This document shows, in pieces, positions 59,335-64,000 of a DNA stretch of 64,000 nt. This DNA is from Oxytricha trifallax (taxonomy: Eukaryota; Ciliophora; Spirotrichea; Sporadotrichida; Oxytrichidae), in NCBI GenBank assembly GCA_000711775.1, contig ARYC01018434.1, positions 1-64,000 of the forward strand, in the 5' to 3' direction. The translations under genes and the position numbers were made by a program. How positions within the stretch are numbered: the first letter of the stretch is position 1; the number at the start of each line of letters is the position of its first letter. A model generated the notes under the pieces. It saw only the letters and a list, made by a program, of their open reading frames with translations, made no database searches and had not been told where the DNA came from.

Positions 59335-60145
59335 AAAGCGAATAAGTTGAAATAAGAATGATCATAAATTAGAAATACAAATATTTACAGAAAATTTCAT
59401 TAGCATTAGTAGGTTTATTGTCTTAATTCACTGATCTTCTTCTCATCTTCATCAGCATCATCTTTTCTTACTGTGGTTCAAATCAGGAAAAATATTCGCA
59501 TTCAGCACTTGAGCTTCTCGACGTCAAAAATACCAAAGCTAGAGATGCTGAAGCTGGAAGCTCCTCCACTTCTCTCCTCAACACTGTCTTGCTGGAGATG
59601 TTGTTGGCCTTAGAGAATCCACCATATTTAGCCAAAATTTGAGAAATTAAAGATGTTTAATAAATTAAAATTAACAATTTAAATCTTTTTAAGTTTTAAT
59701 GATCAAAGATTAAATTTGTTACTAATAGATTAAATTTATAAGGGATTTCAAATAGGCTTGTCTTAATTAATTTTAATCAGAAATGTATTAATTAAGACCT
59801 TGTTAATTTTAATTTATTAAACATCTTTAATTTCTCAAATTTTGGCTAAACATGGTGGACTCTCTAAGGCCAACAACATCTCCAGCAAGACAGTGTTGAG
59901 GAGAGAAGTGGAAGAGCTTCCAAATTCAGCATCTCTAGCTCTGGTATTTTTGACGCCGAGAAGCCCAAGTGCTGAATGCGAATATTTTTCAGGATTTAAA
60001 CCACAGTAAGAAAAGATGATGCTGATGAAGATGAGGAAGAAGATCAGTGAATTAAGACAATAAACCTACTAATGCTAATGAAATTTTCTGTAAATATTTG
60101 TATTTCTAATTTATGATCATTCTTATTTCAACTTATTCGCTTTAT
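59333..60145. mobile_element. Twin foldback element 1, 813 bp, conserved arms
   Basis: Arms of about 345 bp (59333-59677 and 59800-60145) and a loop of about 122 bp. Ends are TA followed by AAGCGAATAAG inward. The arms match each other with only scattered substitutions and single indels. Each arm holds a GC-richer, protein-like stretch (ISQILAKHGGLSKANNISSK near 59830 in the right arm; its mirror in the left). The same architecture occurs in the next element. Confidence 0.9.
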
Positions 60146-60218
60146 AATGATTCATATCCCAATAAATATCAGTAAGATATGAGATAGCTCCAATAAATAC
60201 TTGTTTTGAAATTCTATA

Positions 60219-61030
60219 TAAAATCAAAATAGTGTTTTGAGATAGATAAATTATTAATAATCAAGATTTAAATATTATAAACTATGAGAAAGCTCTGTTT
60301 CAAGGTCTTTAAGACTCCATTATTTATATTTCCATCATCGCATTCCAAATCTCTAGTTTTCATCCAAATTCTGAAAAACATTCACGTTTGAGACCTCTTC
60401 GTTTAAGCATCACTTTGAGACACTCTAAAGTTCGGGTTGTAGAAATCTCAACCACTTCTCAGTTTAAGACTGCTACATTGAAGATACTGTTGAAGGAGGA
60501 GACTCCATTTTGTTTAGTAGAAATTTAATAAATTTAAGAGATTCAATAAATTAAATCAGGCCTATTAAAACTTTTTAAGTTTTAATGTTTGAAAATTTCT
60601 AATCATACTAATAGTTTTAATCTATAACGAAATTTTATTAGAGATGTTTAAATTAATTTTAGTATTAAATTTATTAATTCAAACTAGGCCTGATTTAATT
60701 TATTGAATCTCTTAAATTTATTAAATTTCTACTAAACAAAATGGAGTCTCCTCCTTCAACAGTATCTTCAATGTAGCAGTCTTAAACTGAGAAGTGGTTG
60801 AGATTTCTACAACCCGAACTTTAGAGTGTCTCAAAGTGATGCTTAAACGAAGAGGTCTCAAACGCGAATGTTTTTCAGAATTTGGATGAAAACTAGAGAT
60901 TTGGAATGCGATGATGGAAATATAAATAATGGAGTCTTAAAGACCTTGAAACAGAGCTTTCTCATAGTTTATAATATTTAAATCTTGATTATTAATAATT
61001 TATCTATCTCAAAACACTATTTTGATTTTA
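60219..61030. mobile_element. Twin foldback element 2, 812 bp, same architecture
   Basis: Arms of 345 bp (60219-60563 and 60686-61030) and a loop of about 122 bp, the same dimensions as the neighbour 73 bp away. Ends are TA followed by AAATC inward. Arms are almost identical to each other but only distantly similar to element 1; shared landmarks include GAAGTGG at mid-arm, GCGAATGTTTTTCAG against GCGAATATTTTTCAG, and CTTTTTAAGTTTTAATG in the loop. Confidence 0.9.
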
Positions 61031-61090
61031 GTTGGATTGAAATTGAAAAATTAAATGAATATTTATACTAATTATACTTACAGTATTTTC

Positions 61091-61170
61091 TTCAAGAGTC
61101 TCGTTTACACCTTCTTAAATATCCAAAGCAGACTAGAGTGCCAAGTAAACGAGGTCATGGTCTCTTGAAA
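61091..61170. repeat. Short hairpin-forming inverted repeat
   Basis: TTCAAGAG...CTCGTTTAC and GTAAACGAG...CTCTTGAA pair around about 30 bases of loop. Confidence 0.6.
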
Positions 61171-61313
61171 AAATGAACACAAAGAATTCTTCGACGCAGT
61201 TAAAAATATTTATTCTTAAGAATGACTTTTAGCTTTCTAAAGAAGATTTTCACATTTATTCTTGTAGTAAATTTATATATTTTTTCTATAACAATATTTA
61301 GATTGTGCTCTGG

Positions 61314-61822
61314 ATGAGTGTCCTATCATAAATAACTGATTCTATGATTAACAGAGCGCCCCAACTAAATAAAATTATCTATCTGTGTTAGAAGAATAAA
61401 AAAACTAATAGCAAGGCAGAGTTTAATCTGATGGAAATTTAAACAACGATGAAGAAGTTGTTGAATGATTAAATAATTAATTTATCAAAGTATGTTTAAA
61501 TTTCTTAATTAAATTTACAGTGATTTTAATGCAAATTCAATTAAGATTAAAGTATGTTTCAACATATTCTTAATTAGAAATGTCATCGACAACATCAGCT
61601 GCCAGATATATGTCTGAAGGATCTCAAATCGTTAGATTATTTCGAAGAAGAGAAAATCGAAAGCAAAAAGCTCAAAATGATGAGCATAGTATCCATAAGT
61701 CAAGAAATGTTATTTAATAAGGCATATCATGTCTTGGGAAAATATTCAAAAATTCAAGACATGCCATTTAACGATTTGCATTAAGAATTAATCTTTATTC
61801 TGTAGTTTTAAGTTATAGATGA
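61314..61822 (+). CDS. Candidate MDS-IES-MDS gene, 148 residues after IES removal
   Basis: Segment 1 starts at ATG 61314 (MSVLSQITDSMINRAPQLNK) and reads to the 11-bp repeat AAAGTATGTTT at 61487-61497. As written, it then hits TGA at about 61519. The same 11 bases recur at 61549-61559. Deleting one copy plus the 51 bases between (62 bp, not a multiple of three) joins segment 1 in frame to YVSTYSQLEMSSTTSAARYM and on to TGA 61820-61822, 447 nt in all. Segment 2 contains a basic stretch (FRRRENRKQKAQ). No family was recognised. This fits a hypotrich pointer-flanked IES. An alternative is an intron GTATGT...TACAG starting inside the repeat, but that leads quickly to a stop. Confidence 0.5.
61498..61559 (+). 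other. Candidate internal eliminated sequence with 11-bp pointer
   Basis: 51 bp of AT-rich sequence plus one copy of the pointer AAAGTATGTTT. It carries the in-frame TGA that would end the upstream segment. Confidence 0.5.
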
Positions 61823-62539
61823 AATGAATTATTAATGAATATCGCACTTTAACTTACTTGTTCTAAATTTTAATGTATTTAAACAAATAAATTCTTGCAA
61901 AGAATTGATGTTTTTAACAACAATCTCATTCACTTGAAGAATTTCTCTCATTTTAAGCAAAATGCTTCATGGATTCAATTGATTCGTATGTTTGATTTAG
62001 AACCTTTTGCTAATCTTGAATGGGTTGATTACTTTTGAAATACATTTAATATAATAGAAAACTATGATCAAATCTGTTCTTTTAATAATTCAATTTAGAT
62101 TGCAAAAACATTTTAATTATCAATGGACTTTAAATAAATATATGCTTAAGAGTATGCCATTTAAATTTTTAATGCGTTATTTTTATAGACTCTTTCTCTT
62201 AATAGAAACTCTTTAGATACAATTGAGAGTCTAGACGTGCTTTATAGTAGACCGATTTTTATAATCTAAAAGAATTAAGAAAATCACATGGGCTTAAACT
62301 ATATTTGATCTTGAAGACATTAGATCTTTCAAAGAACATATTTAAAAGCCAAGATAACTCCAAAATACAGGAATTATATACTTTTTTTATATATTATCCA
62401 TTAAATTTGGGAAAATTTTTCAATATTTTTTCATTGAAAACCTATCATTGTTAACTTAACATGATTCCTGTTGATTAATGATTTAAAATCAAATAAATTT
62501 AACATATCACTGTTTAATACTAAAATCAAACCATCATTT
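61823..62539. other. AT-rich DNA
   Basis: No feature recognised. Confidence 0.5.
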
Positions 62540-63110
62540 TAGTCGTGACGTAGACGTATCTGAGTGAGTTGACGTGGCAAACTTCGTGACGTGGCAGTCG
62601 TAAAGTAGAAAACTCCGAAAAAACCAATCTCGCTATCACCTAGTCTTCTCCCAAAATCAAGATGTCACACAACAGAGCTTGTGAGATCCAATTCGGTGAT
62701 AGAAGGTGGAGAAAAACGCTTACCGGTCCCACCGCTGCTGGGAAACGTAATCCCTGTCCTTTCGCTGTGGTAGCTTCAGTACCCTAACCCGGTGTGGGAG
62801 AAAAATCCTTATCGTTGGCTTCAATGGTTCCATCTTCTCACTTTCGAAGGCAGAGCGTACCTTCATCCTGCTCCCTATTACCTAGGAAACTGAACTCAAG
62901 CCAGGAAATTCATCTATGCAGGGAAATCCTTAGCGTGCAGACGACTCGAGGAGTCTAGGATCTAACAGATTGAACCCCACCGACTGGCCCCTAATGCGTT
63001 ACGCCCAGCAACCCCCTACCTGCCTCGATAGGCCTTAGTGTAGTAGAAAGCTCTATCAGAAAGTCTCCAGCCTCGGGCCACTGTGGGTCACCCTATCCTT
63101 ATAACTTTCT
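62540..63110. other. GC-rich island of unknown origin
   Basis: About 570 bp near 50% GC stand out sharply from flanks near 20-25% GC. The first 60 bp hold three TGACGT(A/G)G copies (62546, 62570, 62587). A ciliate-code frame from ATG 62662 (MSHNRACEIQFGDRRWRKTL) to TGA 62971-62973 gives 103 residues, but its composition does not look like the other proteins and no family was recognised. The minus strand has a GGTTCAATC box resembling a pol III B box near 62980, without a convincing tRNA fold. It could be a structured RNA gene, a SINE-like insertion or foreign DNA. Confidence 0.5.
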
Positions 63111-63137
63111 AATTTAATATATGATTCCTGTTTCAAT

Positions 63138-63440
63138 TCAGTACAGAATAGAAAGTTTTATAGATTTTAAATATTGTTCAATATCCTAATATAATTAACT
63201 AGATAGTGTTGAATCTTTGAGAAAATAAACTATTTAGGGAGAAAGTTTGCACAAATTTCTAAATATTTTTATTTTATTACATGGCTTAGACTTGAATAAC
63301 ATATAGCTTCTTCTTCTTCCAAAGTATATTGCAAAAATATAGTTTGTTGATATAAAATCTATATTTATCACGATATCCGTCTTGTTAGAGCACAAGAAAA
63401 CAATGTTAATTTCATGAATCAAAGGATAGCTAAGTCAAAA
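63138..63440 (-). other. Possible coding segment
   Basis: In ciliate code, open from about 63440 to TGA 63140-63138, containing TDIVINIDFISTNYIFAIYF, a basic GRRRSYMLFKSKPCNK and DIEQYLKSIKLSILY. No ATG at the 5' end. Family unknown. Confidence 0.3.
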
Positions 63441-63514
63441 TTATTAAATTAAAATTTATTAATTTAGCAATTGGTTGTTAAAGGGAGTTCTGCACAGTTA
63501 GCTCTTAAGGCAAA

Positions 63515-63640
63515 ATGAAAACTTAAGAGGCATTAGCAGCAATGAGTGCTGCACAAGAGTATTTTAGAATAAAAATAAAAATACTCAATCCCCTATTAGC
63601 CGACCAAGAAAATCAGCATGCAAGGGATATGTTTCAGTGA
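63515..63640 (+). other. Possible coding segment
   Basis: ATG 63515 opens MKTQEALAAMSAAQEYFRIK, then ILNPLLADQENQHARDMFQ to TGA 63638-63640. Ala/Gln-rich and GC-richer than its flanks; the frame is also open upstream to about 63470. Unrecognised; a candidate MDS. Confidence 0.35.
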
Positions 63641-63871
63641 GTTTATTCTGAAAATGGAAGAGAAAAATTGAAGACTATAATATCGAATATTATTTCATTT
63701 CAAGATAATTTAAACGTTAAAAGTTAATTAAATCAATAATGTTTATCATTCATTTTACTTATTTTTATCTTTCATTGTCATATAAAATAGATTGGGATAA
63801 AGTTGTTTGAGAACAATTTAAATTTAATAAAGTAAATATTTTTATTTCATTTTATTCTTATAATTTTAAAT
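63641..63871. other. AT-rich DNA
   Basis: No feature recognised. Confidence 0.5.
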
Positions 63872-64000
63872 TCATACATAATGATGATAACCAAACTGAA
63901 CCATTAAAATTAGCAGCCATCTTTAGTTAGCAATACTCTCTAAATGCCTTCCTTTGTTCGAATAAGACAATCCTTGGCTTTGAAAATCATAGAATCGACA
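63872..64000 (-). other. Possible coding segment cut by the window edge
   Basis: The minus-strand frame from the edge (CRFYDFQSQGLSYSNKGRHL, then ESIANQRWLLILMVQF) ends at TGA 63874-63872. Partial; family unknown. Confidence 0.3.

Noticed and set aside
61487..61518. GTATGT...TACAG intron
   Set aside because: Splicing it leads to a stop after about 35 codons and loses the protein-like downstream frame; the pointer-flanked deletion explains more. Kept only as an alternative.
62900..63110. tRNA or SRP RNA gene on the minus strand
   Set aside because: A B-box-like GGTTCAATC and a weak A-box-like stretch are present, but spacing and pairing do not give a tRNA or SRP fold.

Overview
The window looks like germline (micronuclear) DNA of a hypotrich/stichotrich ciliate of the Oxytricha-Stylonychia group. 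Three things point there. First, the transposon genes read open only if TAA and TAG are glutamine and TGA is the sole stop. Second, three elements end in inverted C4A4/G4T4 telomere-like repeats flanked by 3-bp ANT target duplications, which is the signature of telomere-bearing elements (TBEs). Third, the rest is AT-rich, repeat-laden DNA with almost no intact genes. The species is inferred from these features.

Layout. 1-1057: right end of a TBE (TBE-A) inserted in satellite DNA. 1058-19764: tandem satellite, 15 monomers of about 1.25 kb, passing into diverged monomers to about 21450. 21781-22470 plus 26588-26698: a decayed TBE (TBE-D) split by a younger, complete TBE (TBE-B, 22471-26587, AAT duplication). 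TBE-B carries a broken 42-kDa-type DD34E transposase, an apparently intact spliced 22-kDa-type gene and an intact zinc-finger/kinase 57-kDa-type gene. 26.7-37.0 kb: very AT-rich DNA with one near-perfect 648-bp palindrome and a few coding-like patches. 37028-41625: a third full-length TBE (TBE-C, ATT duplication, reverse orientation), all three genes decayed and with a palindrome between two of them. 41.6-64 kb: AT-rich DNA with six further palindromic or inverted-repeat elements, a decayed Trm7/FtsJ-type methyltransferase gene, a decayed non-TBE DD34E transposase, and a GC-rich island at 62.54-63.11 kb.

How the parts relate. TBE transposases are linked by published work to removal of germline-limited DNA during macronuclear development. 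Most of this window would therefore be expected to be eliminated. The best candidate for DNA retained in the somatic genome is 61314-61822. There two segments flanked by an 11-bp direct repeat join, after deletion of 62 bp, into one 148-codon frame, which is the geometry of two MDSs and one IES.

Caution. With one stop codon and AT-rich DNA, open frames of 100-270 codons arise by chance, so unidentified open frames here carry low confidence.
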